A DNA stretch of 32,918 nucleotides from Allochromatium warmingii (GCF_900107145.1 NZ_FNOW01000032.1:1-32918); one strand, 5' to 3'; shown: positions 1 through 7,735, counted from the first letter of the stretch. Notes: a model not told the origin generated them from the sequence alone. A program made the numbers and translations.

Positions 1-623
1 GTCACTTCCGCATGCAGCGTCGGATGGTTATCTTTCAACGCTAGGACGTAGTCAGCTCCGCCCGCCACGAGGGTGCGGGCAATCGCTTTTTGACAACCCA
101 TGGCATCTAGGCTCACGGTCGCCCCGTGTAGATCCAGCAGCCCGAGGAGATCCGGAATCGCTGTGATTTCATTGGTTTTCTCTCCGACCGTTTGCTGGGC
201 CAACACCCAACGGGCACGGCTCGCGAAGGCGCTGATGAGGTGCACGCCCGGCGTTGCCCCATCGCGACTGCCACGCAACGTCTTGCCGTCCACACACACC
301 TGCTCACCGGATAACCCAGCCAAGGCCGCCGTCGCCCAGGCCTGGAACGCCTCGGCAAAGGTGTCCGGGTTGAGTCGACCGATCACATCGCTCAAGGTGT
401 CGTGCGAGGGAATTCCGTTGGCAAGCGTCAGAAAGGTGCGCAACCACGCTTCCTTCTCCTTGCCAAAGGTTTCCATGCCCACCCAGTCCTCGATGCCACT
501 GAGGACGGCACACAGCACAATCATCAGAATGTCGTGCAGGGAGTGCAACTTGTTACGCGTTTCGCGACGTGGATCGGCAAGATCAGCAAAGTACGGACGG
601 GGATCTAACAATTTCGGTGACAT
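1..623 (-). CDS. ISAs1-family transposase, N-terminal part (cut by window edge)
   Basis: Reading the minus strand from the ATG at 623-621 gives about 207 uninterrupted codons that run off the left edge. The N-terminus has the ISAs1-type pattern FADLADPRRETRNKLHSL, then LCAVLSGIEDW, FGKEKEAWL and NGIPSHDTLSDV. The motif VCVDGKTLRGS should hold the first catalytic Asp of the DDE triad, and VSLDAMGCQ the second; the third (Glu) lies outside the window. Family members are usually near 370-400 residues, so about half is visible. There is no frameshift or stop in this part, so the copy may be intact. I could not identify the terminal inverted repeat on the right side, so the element boundary in 624-879 is open. 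Confidence 0.9.
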   Translation of the reverse strand, partial: MSPKLLDPRPYFADLADPRRETRNKLHSLHDILMIVLCAVLSGIEDWVGMETFGKEKEAWLRTFLTLANGIPSHDTLSDVIGRLNPDTFAEAFQAWATAALAGLSGEQVCVDGKTLRGSRDGATPGVHLISAFASRARWVLAQQTVGEKTNEITAIPDLLGLLDLHGATVSLDAMGCQKAIARTLVAGGADYVLALKDNHPTLHAEV

Positions 624-654
624 CGGCGGCTCAGGCGTCGAGACAAAAGGTACT

Positions 655-683
655 TGGCTACCTGCTCAACTGATGATTGTCAA
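655..683 (-). promoter_or_regulatory. Possible transposase promoter
   Basis: On the minus strand TTGACA (678-683) is followed 17 bases later by TAGCCA (655-660). The -35 is perfect but the -10 is poor, so this is a weak call. It lies 30-60 bases upstream of the transposase start. Nothing else recognisable was found in 624-879. Confidence 0.25.
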
Positions 684-879
684 TACTCTGATAGCGCGAT
701 CGCCCTGGCTAACCGGCCCCCCACGCTTTCGCCCCGACAAGCCCCTGCGTTAAACTGCGACGTTCTTGTTATCCACTCAGGACTGACATTTTCCCAATGG
801 CCTCCGAAGACTCGGACGACCCAGACAGTTTTAACACCTGCCTTGATGCCCACTGCTGGCACGCTGGAGAAAACCGGCG

Positions 880-2229
880 ATGATCGTGACCACCACTCTG
901 ATCATCGTCTTGCTGATCCTCGTCAACGCCCTCTATGTTGCTGCCGAATTTGCCCTAGTTGGCGCACGCGCAACCCGCGTTGAACAACTCGCCCTTGACG
1001 GCCATCGCCTCGCCATCGGTGTGCTGCCGATCCTGCGTGACACCAAACGCCTCGATCACTATATCGCCGCCTGTCAAATCGGCATCACGCTTTCGAGCCT
1101 CGTGCTTGGCGCATTCGGTCAGGCGACCGTCGGCCTCGCGCTCGGCACGCTGCTCGATGCCCATACCGAACTTGAGTCCCTCAGCGCCCACGCGCTCGCC
1201 GCGCTCATCACGCTGGTGTTGTTGACCGTGACGCAAGTCGTGCTCGGCGAACTAATCCCCAAAACCATCGCCCTGCAGTATCCGGTCGGCACGGCGCTTT
1301 ATACCTATTGGCCGCTGCGCTGGTCGTTGACGCTGTTTGCGCCCTTTATTTGCCTACTCAACGGCAGTGCCGCGCAGATTTTGCGCCGACTGGGTGTAAG
1401 CGCCGAATCCAGTCATCGCCATGTTCACGCACCCGAAGAAATTGACCTGCTGATCCGCGAAAGCCGCGCCGGTGGCTTGCTCGAAGATAAAGAGAGCGAA
1501 CGCCTGCGCGAAGCCCTGCAACTCGGGCGGCATCGCGTGCGTCAGCTCATGGTGCCGCGTCGCCGCATCGTCAGCCTCGACCTTAGTGCGCCACTGGATG
1601 ATCTGCTAGAACGGCTCGACGCCAGCCCTTACACGCGGCTGCTGGTTCATGAAGGCGGACTCGATGACCCGATTGGCTATCTCCATCTCAAAGATGTTGC
1701 CATTGCCATCGCTGCCGGTAGCCGACTGGAAGATTTGCGGGCGCTAGTGCGCCCACTGCTGACGCTGCCCAGCAGCCTGACCATCGACCGCGCCCTCGGC
1801 CAGATGCGTGAGCGCCGCGCTCGCATTGCTATTTTGGTCGATGAATATGGCGATCTTGAAGGCTTGCTGAGTCTGGAGGACATCATCCGCGAACTGCTTG
1901 GCGAACTGTCCGATGAATTCAAATCCAATCCAGTGCTCAAACCGACGCGCCTGTCTGACGGGCGCTGGCGACTGCCCGGACGCCTGCCGCTTGACGAAGT
2001 GCTCGACTGGGCGGCTAACGAAGGTCTCGATCACTGGGAGCACTGGGAGCGCGGCGAAGCGGAAACACTGGCCGGCTGGCTGCTCGAACAGCTCGACGCC
2101 ATCCCCGAAGGGCGCTGCTCACTGCGTCAGGATGATCTGACATTCGAGATCGAGCGGCTGGACGGTGCGGCGATTGAATCGGTACTCATCGACCGCCTGC
2201 CGTCGCCGACGAGGACACGTTATGCTTGA
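880..2229 (+). CDS. DUF21/CBS-pair/CorC_HlyC membrane protein (first of a tandem pair)
   Basis: 449 residues. The N-terminal half is a DUF21 (CNNM-like) membrane domain that begins with a hydrophobic helix and the family signature LVNALYVAAEFALVGARATR. A CBS pair follows (from about residue 215, with QLMVPRRRIVSLDL and ILVDEYGDLEGLLSLEDI), then a C-terminal CorC/HlyC domain containing the DGRWRLPGRLPLDEVLDWA stretch. Related proteins (YfjD, YtfL, CorC, CNNM) are implicated in Mg2+/Co2+ or other cation efflux; the hemolysin name in older annotations is misleading. The start ATG has GGAGA 10-15 bases upstream. It overlaps the next gene by 8 bases, so the two are probably translationally coupled. 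The transported ion cannot be told from sequence. Confidence 0.9.
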   Translation: MIVTTTLIIVLLILVNALYVAAEFALVGARATRVEQLALDGHRLAIGVLPILRDTKRLDHYIAACQIGITLSSLVLGAFGQATVGLALGTLLDAHTELESLSAHALAALITLVLLTVTQVVLGELIPKTIALQYPVGTALYTYWPLRWSLTLFAPFICLLNGSAAQILRRLGVSAESSHRHVHAPEEIDLLIRESRAGGLLEDKESERLREALQLGRHRVRQLMVPRRRIVSLDLSAPLDDLLERLDASPYTRLLVHEGGLDDPIGYLHLKDVAIAIAAGSRLEDLRALVRPLLTLPSSLTIDRALGQMRERRARIAILVDEYGDLEGLLSLEDIIRELLGELSDEFKSNPVLKPTRLSDGRWRLPGRLPLDEVLDWAANEGLDHWEHWERGEAETLAGWLLEQLDAIPEGRCSLRQDDLTFEIERLDGAAIESVLIDRLPSPTRTRYA

Positions 2230-3529
2230 ATTTGTCTGGATGCTGCTGGTGATTGTGGTGCTGGTGGCGCTCAACGGGCTGTTTGTCGCAGCGGAATTTT
2301 CCATGATCGGCGCACCGCGTGCGGCACTGGCTGCCCGCGCCGAGGGCGGTGATCGTGTGGCGCGACGCCTGCTGCGCACACTCGACGATCCGGCACAACT
2401 CGACCGCGCTGTAGCGACCGCGCAACTGGGCATCACCTTTGCCAGTCTCGGGCTGGGCATGTATGGCGAGCACAGTTTGGCGCTGTATGTTGAACAGGGT
2501 CTGCTGCTGGCGGGGATGGCAGCTAGTGATGCGCTGCTCACGGCACACGGCGTGGCCTCGGTGCTGGCGATTGCCGCGATCACCTATCTGCATATCGTGC
2601 TCGGCGAGATGATCCCGAAGGCGCTGGCGCTCAACGACGCGCTGCGCGTGGCGCTCTGGGTGCTGCCGAGTTTGCGCGTGATCGGCGTCTTGCTCTATCC
2701 GTTGACGCGGGCGCTCAATCTGCTGGGCAATTTTTTACTGCGGCGCGTTGGCATCGAACGCGGACGCAGTGCGCAACATTATCTCGCTCCGGCAGAACTC
2801 GAATCCATTGCCCGCGAAAGTCAAGCTGTGGGGCTAATGAGCGAAGAAAGTGGGCGCATCTTCCGCGAACTGGCCGACTTCAGCGCGATTACCGCAGTCG
2901 AGGCGATGGTACCTCGGGTGCGCACCCACGGTATTCCGTGTGACGCCAGCGATGCGCGATTGCGCGAGATCGTGCAACGCTACCGCCACACGCGCTATCC
3001 GGTCTATCAAGATGACCTCGATCACATCGTCGGCACGGTGCATATTAAAGATGTCTTGCGCTTATTCCCGGAGCGGCGCGGAATGCAGCCCAATGTCGTG
3101 CGCGAAACAGCCTATGTACCGGAAACTGCGACGCTGGATGATGTTTTAAGCGCAATTGAACGCACCCATAATCAAATGATTGTGGTGATGGATGAACACG
3201 GCGGCACGGCGGGTATTTTAACGATTGAAGATATTTGTGCCGAAGCAGTCGGGGATATTGAAGAGGGTGCAGATGATGTGCCGGATATTATTCCCGCTGG
3301 GCCGGATCGTTATATTGTGCAGGGTGCCGTGCGACTCGACACCCTCGGCGATATTACTGGCGTGGAATTAGAGAATCCCGAAGTCGATACGGTCTCGGGT
3401 TTAATTCTCAGCGAATTAGGCCGACCGCCGCGTTTGCGGGATCGGGTGTATTGGTCAGGGCTGGAATTTGAGGTTGTTGGTTTAATCGGGCGCGGTGTGC
3501 GGCAGGCGATTGTCACGCGGCGCGAGTGA
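2222..3529 (+). CDS. DUF21/CBS-pair/CorC_HlyC membrane protein (second of a tandem pair)
   Basis: 435 residues from ATG 2222, chosen over an in-frame start further upstream because MLEFVWMLLVIVVL begins directly with the first membrane helix and the ATG overlaps the stop of the previous gene. The architecture matches its neighbour: DUF21 domain (ALNGLFVAAEFSMIGAPR), a long cytosolic linker, a CBS pair (MVPRVRTHGIPCD, VVMDEHGGTAGILTIEDI) and a C-terminal CorC/HlyC domain (DRYIVQGAVRLDTL). The EHGGTAGIVT-type motif is closer to the classical CorC/TlyC form than the EYGDLEGLLS of the first copy, so the two are diverged paralogues, perhaps acting as a heteromer (inference). No gene follows on this strand; the stop is followed by dispersed repeats. 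Confidence 0.9.
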   Translation: MLEFVWMLLVIVVLVALNGLFVAAEFSMIGAPRAALAARAEGGDRVARRLLRTLDDPAQLDRAVATAQLGITFASLGLGMYGEHSLALYVEQGLLLAGMAASDALLTAHGVASVLAIAAITYLHIVLGEMIPKALALNDALRVALWVLPSLRVIGVLLYPLTRALNLLGNFLLRRVGIERGRSAQHYLAPAELESIARESQAVGLMSEESGRIFRELADFSAITAVEAMVPRVRTHGIPCDASDARLREIVQRYRHTRYPVYQDDLDHIVGTVHIKDVLRLFPERRGMQPNVVRETAYVPETATLDDVLSAIERTHNQMIVVMDEHGGTAGILTIEDICAEAVGDIEEGADDVPDIIPAGPDRYIVQGAVRLDTLGDITGVELENPEVDTVSGLILSELGRPPRLRDRVYWSGLEFEVVGLIGRGVRQAIVTRRE

Positions 3530-3574
3530 TGGAGAGTTGTCAGCTATCAGCTTCTAGCCGACAGCTTTAATAGA

Positions 3575-3600
3575 AGTCACAAAGCGGGAGCTTTGTGACT
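3575..3600. repeat. GTCACAAAGC-type hairpin repeat, copy 1
   Basis: AGTCACAAAGC, the loop GGGA, then GCTTTGTGACT: an 11-bp perfect stem with a 4-base loop. Two close variants lie at 27931-27960 and 30241-30266. It lies between the convergent CorC-type gene and ubiV. There is no T-tract, so it reads as a dispersed palindrome rather than a classical terminator. Confidence 0.75.
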
Positions 3601-3613
3601 AGAAAATAGTAAA

Positions 3614-3645
3614 GCCGCTGAATGCGCGGAAATACGCAGAAAATC
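3614..3645. repeat. CGCTGAA-type dispersed repeat, copy 1
   Basis: The unit starts GCCGCTGAATGCGCGGAAAT and continues TACGCAGAAAATC. It is nearly repeated at 30196-30229, and a degenerate relative is at 24815-24846. Copies 1 and 3 each lie next to a GTCAC-type hairpin, with the order reversed between the two places. Confidence 0.6.
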
Positions 3646-3674
3646 GCACGGGACGCGAGCTAATATAATTGCCG

Positions 3675-4589
3675 CTAACCCGGCAACCCAACGCGATAAC
3701 CCGACTGCCCCGTCCAATACCCATCACATAAACCGGATGGTGCCCACTCGCGTAAACGTGCGGTGCCTTCCACCGCATCAAGCTCCTCATTGAGACAGGA
3801 GGCAAAGGTGCGCACAACTTCAGCCGTATGCTGTGATTGCGGGCTGATGCGCAATATATCTACGCCCAGCGCCCGCACTTCATCTAACGCCGAGAGTAAT
3901 GTATGGGTGCTTGCCGATTGGGTTTGAATACCATTCAGGCTCAAAAATTCCTGGCCTTCCTGCGTTGTCACGGTTAGCCCATCGGGATAATCACCGCAGC
4001 AAAATTCACAGTTATCTTTGCCTAGCCCTCGGTTATAAGCCGTAAAACAGCGTGCTGAATAGGCCAGCGGCAGCCGACCAAAGGCAAATACCTCGCACTC
4101 GACGCCTTCGGGACGTTGCTGTAATAAATCCGCTGCGGTCGCTCGCCCTAATTCGACCGGCATTACCCATCGTTTGAGACCGCGTGCCGCCAAAAAAGCC
4201 AGCGTGCGCTGATTATAAAGATTGATCGAATGCCCAGCGACAAAGGAACGACCCTCTAAAAAATCCAGCGCAGCTAAATCACCAGCTTCGATCATAAACC
4301 GCTGGTCAGCACAAATCCGCTTGAGAGTTTTTAATTCGCCATCGGATTCAATCAGCGCCAGCGTTGAAATCACCGCTTGTTTGCCCGCAGCAATGACGCG
4401 CTCGGCTAATTCCCAATAATCCTCGGGTTTAAGCTGACGGCGTTTAGAACAAATCGTCTCGCCAAGATAAATGACATCGACCGGCGTTTCGAGTAGCTCG
4501 GCATAAAAATCAAAGACCTGTTCACGCGGCCAGAGATAGAGAATCGGGCCGAGTGACAGACGCGGAGCGGAATGATTCAAATCGGACAT
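3675..4589 (-). CDS. ubiV: UbiV, O2-independent ubiquinone hydroxylation protein (U32 family)
   Basis: 304 residues, U32 peptidase-like family, downstream of ubiU on the same strand. In E. coli UbiU and UbiV form a 4Fe-4S heterodimer that, with the lipid carrier UbiT, hydroxylates the ubiquinone ring without oxygen, using prephenate as donor. The cluster ligands known for UbiV (Cys39, 180, 193, 197 in E. coli) correspond here to Cys47, Cys181, Cys194 and Cys198, with exactly conserved CX12CX3C spacing in the last three (CFTAYNRGLGKDNCEFCCGD). The motif GRLPLAYSARCFTA is diagnostic. Start ATG 4589. A 168-base gap holding a large inverted repeat separates it from ubiU, so co-transcription is likely but may be attenuated. 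No ubiT was found in the window. Confidence 0.93.
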   Translation of the reverse strand: MSDLNHSAPRLSLGPILYLWPREQVFDFYAELLETPVDVIYLGETICSKRRQLKPEDYWELAERVIAAGKQAVISTLALIESDGELKTLKRICADQRFMIEAGDLAALDFLEGRSFVAGHSINLYNQRTLAFLAARGLKRWVMPVELGRATAADLLQQRPEGVECEVFAFGRLPLAYSARCFTAYNRGLGKDNCEFCCGDYPDGLTVTTQEGQEFLSLNGIQTQSASTHTLLSALDEVRALGVDILRISPQSQHTAEVVRTFASCLNEELDAVEGTARLREWAPSGLCDGYWTGQSGYRVGLPG

Positions 4590-4645
4590 GAGGGGTTAAA
4601 GGGCGTCGGTTGAAAAGTGTGATTGATTGAACTGCGAAGATTTGA

Positions 4646-4748
4646 TTGAACCGCAAAGCACGCAAAGAACACAAAATTTAAATAAGCTTAAATTAACTTA
4701 ACTTAAATTTTAATATTCTTTGTGTTCTTTGCGTGCTTTGCGGTTCAA
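4646..4748. repeat. 30-bp perfect inverted repeat (CCGCAAAG type) between ubiU and ubiV
   Basis: The left arm is 4646-4675 (TTGAACCGCAAAG, CACGCAAAG, AACACAAA) and the right arm 4719-4748 is its exact reverse complement. The 43-base AT-rich loop is itself full of imperfect TTAAAT/ATTTAA symmetry. In RNA this would be one very stable hairpin in the ubiU-ubiV intercistronic region. A related single-arm copy is at 32583-32608. No flanking transposase or target duplication was seen. Confidence 0.9.
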
Positions 4749-4757
4749 AAAAAGCAA

Positions 4758-5753
4758 TTAATGCCAAGTACGCTCGTAAGGGCCAATCGTTGTTTGCGCC
4801 CCTTCTGAGACCTGCGCCAGAATTTGATTCCAGCTTTCTTTTGGGCGGAATGCCTGCGGATTGCGTTTGCAGCTATCAATTGCTTCGCGCCAGACTTTTG
4901 CTACCTGAGTGACATAGCGCGTGCTACGTTGGCGACCTTCAATTTTAATTGCGCTGACACCAGCAGCTAAAATATCCGGCAAAATATCGAGCGTATTGAG
5001 ACTGGTCGGCTCTTCAATGGCGTGGCGCAATTCACCTTCAACGCGATAACGCCCTTTGCAAATCGTCGGATAGCCCGCCGCTTCACCATGCGCCCGCCGT
5101 TCGAGCAGCACCCCACCGAGGCGCGTTTCCTGACCCTGTGCGGTGTCGCGCCATTCAACATGCGATGCCGGTGAGCACGCGCCAAAGGTGTTCGGTGATT
5201 GGCCGCTGGCATAGGACGACAGCAGGCAGCGCCCCTCAACCATCACGCACAGGCTGCCGAAGCCGAAAATCTCGACCGGCACCGTGGTCTCTGCAATCAG
5301 ATGCGCGACCTGTGGCAACGAGAGCACCCGTGGCACCACCACGCGCTTGATCCCGAAATGACGTTGCATAAAACCAATCGCTGCCGGATTAGTCGCCGAT
5401 CCCTGCACCGATAGATGCAAATTCACGTTCGGATGACGTTCAGCAGCATAATCGAGTACGCCCATATCGGCGAGGATAATGGCATCAACGCCGAAGCCCG
5501 CAGCGCGATCCACTGCCGCCGTCCAGCGTTCCCAGCCATTCGGTTGAGCATAGGTGTTGATGGCCACGAACACCTTGACGCGCCGATCATGGGCGTATTT
5601 CACGCCTTCGGCGATCTGCTTATCATTGAAATTGAGGCCAGCAAAATGACGGGCATTGGTATCGTCACGAAAACCGATATACACAGCATCGGCACCATGA
5701 TCGACAGCCGCCTTGAGCATCGGCAGATTGCCGGCGGGACAGACAAGCTCCAT
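4758..5753 (-). CDS. ubiU: UbiU, O2-independent ubiquinone hydroxylation protein (U32 family)
   Basis: 331 residues, the length of E. coli UbiU (YhbU). It starts MELVCPAGNLPMLKAAVDHG, typical of the U32 family. All four 4Fe-4S ligands known in E. coli (Cys169, Cys176, Cys193, Cys232) fall at the same residue numbers here, in GFGSLCVMVEGRC, TFGACSP and YPTICKGRY. It pairs with UbiV encoded downstream and acts in the cytoplasm on ubiquinone precursors under anoxia. The ATG is at 5753-5751. A radical SAM gene lies upstream on the same strand only 22 bases away, so it may head the same transcript. An O2-dependent ring hydroxylase (coq7) occurs about 4.3 kb away, so both routes to ubiquinone appear to be present. 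Confidence 0.96.
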   Translation of the reverse strand: MELVCPAGNLPMLKAAVDHGADAVYIGFRDDTNARHFAGLNFNDKQIAEGVKYAHDRRVKVFVAINTYAQPNGWERWTAAVDRAAGFGVDAIILADMGVLDYAAERHPNVNLHLSVQGSATNPAAIGFMQRHFGIKRVVVPRVLSLPQVAHLIAETTVPVEIFGFGSLCVMVEGRCLLSSYASGQSPNTFGACSPASHVEWRDTAQGQETRLGGVLLERRAHGEAAGYPTICKGRYRVEGELRHAIEEPTSLNTLDILPDILAAGVSAIKIEGRQRSTRYVTQVAKVWREAIDSCKRNPQAFRPKESWNQILAQVSEGAQTTIGPYERTWH

Positions 5754-5775
5754 GAGATTTAAATTCCCCCGTGGG

Positions 5776-6750
5776 TCAAGCAGTATTGACGAGTCGATAG
5801 GTCGCTAGGGTGTCGGCGCGGTCGCCTTGACGGGTGCCGCGTTGGAATAATTCAGCTTCGATGGCATTGAGCACCGCCCATTTGCGGCTGCACCAATCGG
5901 GCGCGAGCAAGATGTCACGCGAGGCCGTTCCGGTCAGCCGATGATAGATCACGCTGGCCGGTGTGCGTTCGACCAGATCAGCACAGAGATGCACATACGC
6001 ATCGAGTTCCAGTGGCGTGTAGGTACCGCGTCGCCAGTCGAGCGCCAGCCGTGTCTGACGCACCACATGCAGTGGATGGATTTTCAGCCCTTCAACGCCG
6101 ACTTCAAGCACGCGGTCGAGTGTGGTCAGGGTTTCGGCAGCGCCTTCGCCCGGCAAGCCGACGATGAGATGCGCACAGACTGGAATGCCGCGTCGATGCG
6201 CCGCAGTGACGGCGGTGCGGTATTCCGCAAAACCATGACCGCGATTGACGCGCTCTAGGGTCGCATCATTGGCCGACTGCAAGCCGAGTTCTAACCAGAC
6301 CTCTTTGCCGCGTGCGCGATAGCTGGCCAGCAGATCGAGCACCGCATCGGGCACGCAGTCGGGTCGGGTGCCGACCGATAGCCCGACGACATCAGGATGC
6401 TGAAGCGCACTATCATAGCGGTCGCGCAGGACGGCGATTTCATCGTAGGTGTTGGTGTAGGTCTGAAAATAGGCCATGAAGCGCCGCGCTCCGGTGCGCT
6501 TGGCCAGCACACTGCGTCCGGCGTCGAGTTGCGGGTCGATTTCCGGCGAACGTCCGGCGTTCGGGCCGAAGGAAACGTTATTGCAAAAGGTGCAGCCGCC
6601 ATGTCCTTTGGTGCCGTCGCGGTTCGGACAGGTAAAACCAGCGTTGAGCGCGAGTTTATGCACCCGCTGACCGTAACGCTTCAACAGATATTGACCGAAG
6701 GTGTTGACGCGCTCGCTCAGGGCGCGATGGGGAGCGGACGGGGAAGGCAT
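5776..6750 (-). CDS. YhcC-type radical SAM protein (TIGR01212 family)
   Basis: 324 residues. It has the unusual radical SAM cysteine spacing of this family: Cys41, Cys53 and Cys56 in CPNRDGTKGHGGCTFC (CX11CX2C), followed by NNVSFGP. Other family hallmarks are YFQTYTNTYD, VVGLSVGTRPDCVPD, VWLELGLQSANDATLERVNRGH, CAHLIVGLPGE, GLKIHPLHVV and the C-terminal LLAPDWCSRKW. The family is widespread (E. coli YhcC), and its substrate was not established as far as I know. Start ATG 6750. A likely promoter is 55-85 bases upstream. It precedes ubiU by 22 bases, so an operon with ubiU-ubiV is plausible; a role in anaerobic metabolism would be guilt by association only. Confidence 0.88.
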   Translation of the reverse strand: MPSPSAPHRALSERVNTFGQYLLKRYGQRVHKLALNAGFTCPNRDGTKGHGGCTFCNNVSFGPNAGRSPEIDPQLDAGRSVLAKRTGARRFMAYFQTYTNTYDEIAVLRDRYDSALQHPDVVGLSVGTRPDCVPDAVLDLLASYRARGKEVWLELGLQSANDATLERVNRGHGFAEYRTAVTAAHRRGIPVCAHLIVGLPGEGAAETLTTLDRVLEVGVEGLKIHPLHVVRQTRLALDWRRGTYTPLELDAYVHLCADLVERTPASVIYHRLTGTASRDILLAPDWCSRKWAVLNAIEAELFQRGTRQGDRADTLATYRLVNTA

Positions 6751-6804
6751 GGGAGCTGGGGCTTTAACCGAGCGGCGGCGATCAGCGTTCGATCCGGGTC
6801 AGTG

Positions 6805-6834
6805 AGTATAGTGACAAAGGGGAAGGGCTGCCAG
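6805..6834 (-). promoter_or_regulatory. Candidate promoter for the radical SAM-ubiU-ubiV cluster
   Basis: On the minus strand CTGGCA (6829-6834) and TATACT (6805-6810) are separated by 18 bases, about 55 bases upstream of the ATG at 6750. Each hexamer matches the sigma70 consensus at 4-5 of 6 positions. Confidence 0.4.
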
Positions 6835-6894
6835 CGGTCAGCATCCAGCGGGCAATACTGGTAGTGACGTTAGACGCATGCACTGATGGATTTT

Positions 6895-7156
6895 CGTTAA
6901 CACCTGTTAACGCGAACGTGTTTGGTCACACATGGCCCCATCCGGCAAAGTCTGTACCATGCACAGACGCAAAACGGTCTAATGGATGCTTTGAGTTTTA
7001 CACCAGCAGCAAGTCGTGCTGGAAACCCGATGCTCAAACGTGTTAAAGACCGATGCGCTTGGTTATCGAGCATCTGGAAACATGCGCCAGCTACTGAAGG
7101 GTGTCAAGTGTTTTTCATGTTAACAAAACGGTATAATTTAGTAGATTTTGTTAACA
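6895..7156. promoter_or_regulatory. Cluster of four GTTAAC palindromes, possible operator array
   Basis: CGTTAAC-ACCT-GTTAACG is at 6895-6912. Two TGTTAACA sites (7118-7125 and 7149-7156) have centres exactly 31 bases apart, about three helical turns, and are the ends of an 11-bp perfect inverted repeat (TGTTAACAAAA / TTTTGTTAACA). A TATAAT lies between them at 7132-7137. This looks like a pair of protein-binding sites around a promoter on the plus strand. No -35 is clear and no gene follows before the terminator at 7190, so the product could at most be an RNA of about 75 bases. No regulator is assigned. Confidence 0.4.
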
Positions 7157-7184
7157 AATTTATCACTATCTGATAGTTCAGAAC

Positions 7185-7226
7185 AAAACAAAAAAGCCTA
7201 GCTTCACAGCTAGGCTTTTTTGTTTT
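7185..7226. terminator. Bidirectional intrinsic terminator after the rplM-rpsI-tRNA unit
   Basis: The arms AAAACAAAAAAGCCTAGC and GCTAGGCTTTTTTGTTTT form an 18-bp perfect palindrome around the loop TTCACA. The GC-rich core plus T-tract works on either strand. It lies 8 bases beyond the 3' end of tRNA-Gln and probably ends that transcript. Confidence 0.9.
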
Positions 7227-7233
7227 TTATGTT

Positions 7234-7307
7234 TGGCTGGGGAACTAGGATTCGAACCTAGATTGACGGAGTCAGAGTCCGCTGTCCTGCCGTTAGACGA
7301 TTCCCCA
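7234..7307 (-). tRNA. tRNA-Gln (anticodon CUG), CCA encoded
   Basis: Read on the minus strand from 7307. The acceptor stem TGGGGAA pairs with TTCCCCA, followed by discriminator G and an encoded CCA. The D arm starts TCGTCTAACGGCAGGAC. The anticodon arm is GCGGA-CTCTGAC-TCCGT, giving anticodon CTG at positions 34-36. The T arm is CTAGG-TTCGAAT-CCTAG. 74 bases in all. It lies 27 bases downstream of the rpsI stop on the same strand with no visible promoter between them, and a strong terminator follows, so it may be processed from the ribosomal protein transcript. Confidence 0.95.
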
Positions 7308-7334
7308 GAAAAACGATCTCGCAGCGATAAAAAA

Positions 7335-7724
7335 TTAACGCTTGGAGTACTGCGGACGCTTACGCGCCTTGTGCAGACCGACTTTCTTCCGTTCGACTTC
7401 GCGGGCATCGCGAGTCAGGAATCCAGCACGGCGCATCGGGCTACGCAGTTCTTCATTATATTCAACCAGCGCCCGAGCGATGCCATGACGGATCGCACCG
7501 GCTTGTCCGGTGTTACCACCACCGCGCACCGTGATTTTGACATCGACGCGATCCGCTAACCCAGCAGTTTGGAGCGGCTGACGCACGACCATGCGGGCGG
7601 TCTCACGACCAAAATATTCATCCAGCGGACGGTTGTTGACGGTAATGTTGCCCGATCCCAGCGACAGGAACACCCGTGCGGCGGAGGTCTTGCGACGACC
7701 AGTGGCGAGTTGTGTCTCCGACAT
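7335..7724 (-). CDS. rpsI: 30S ribosomal protein S9
   Basis: 129 residues. It shows the S9 signatures [13 protein letters not shown]-like ([14 protein letters not shown]), [38 protein letters not shown] and the basic C-terminal tail [14 protein letters not shown], whose final Lys-Arg reaches the decoding centre. It follows rplM by 11 bases, the standard bacterial order. Start ATG 7724. Confidence 0.98.
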   Translation of the reverse strand: MSETQLATGRRKTSAARVFLSLGSGNITVNNRPLDEYFGRETARMVVRQPLQTAGLADRVDVKITVRGGGNTGQAGAIRHGIARALVEYNEELRSPMRRAGFLTRDAREVERKKVGLHKARKRPQYSKR

Positions 7725-7735
7725 GCGTCTGATTC

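Larger units (their letters stand above)
6751..7189. other. Non-coding stretch between the radical SAM gene and tRNA-Gln
   Basis: About 440 bases without a convincing gene. The reading frames here (up to 83 codons) start at TTG or GTG, lack ribosome binding sites and resemble nothing I know. What can be seen is the candidate minus-strand promoter at 6805-6834, four GTTAAC palindromes between 6895 and 7156, a TATAAT box at 7132-7137, and a small ACTATC-T-GATAGT hairpin near 7165-7177 just before the terminator. Confidence 0.6.

Noticed and set aside
100-753. A 217-codon plus-strand frame at the left edge
   Set aside because: It is antisense to the ISAs1 transposase, whose conserved motifs read clearly on the minus strand.
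654-983. A 109-codon frame overlapping the start of the first CorC-type gene
   Set aside because: It overlaps the conserved DUF21 start in another frame and resembles no known protein.
4646-4748. Rho-independent terminator between ubiU and ubiV
   Set aside because: The arms are AT-rich and 30 bases long, with a 43-base loop and no T-tract directly after the stem on the minus strand. It is described as a repeat; an effect on transcription remains possible.
6922-7173. An 83-codon frame in the gap before tRNA-Gln
   Set aside because: It has a TTG start, no ribosome binding site, no recognisable similarity, and overlaps the GTTAAC sites and the TATAAT box.
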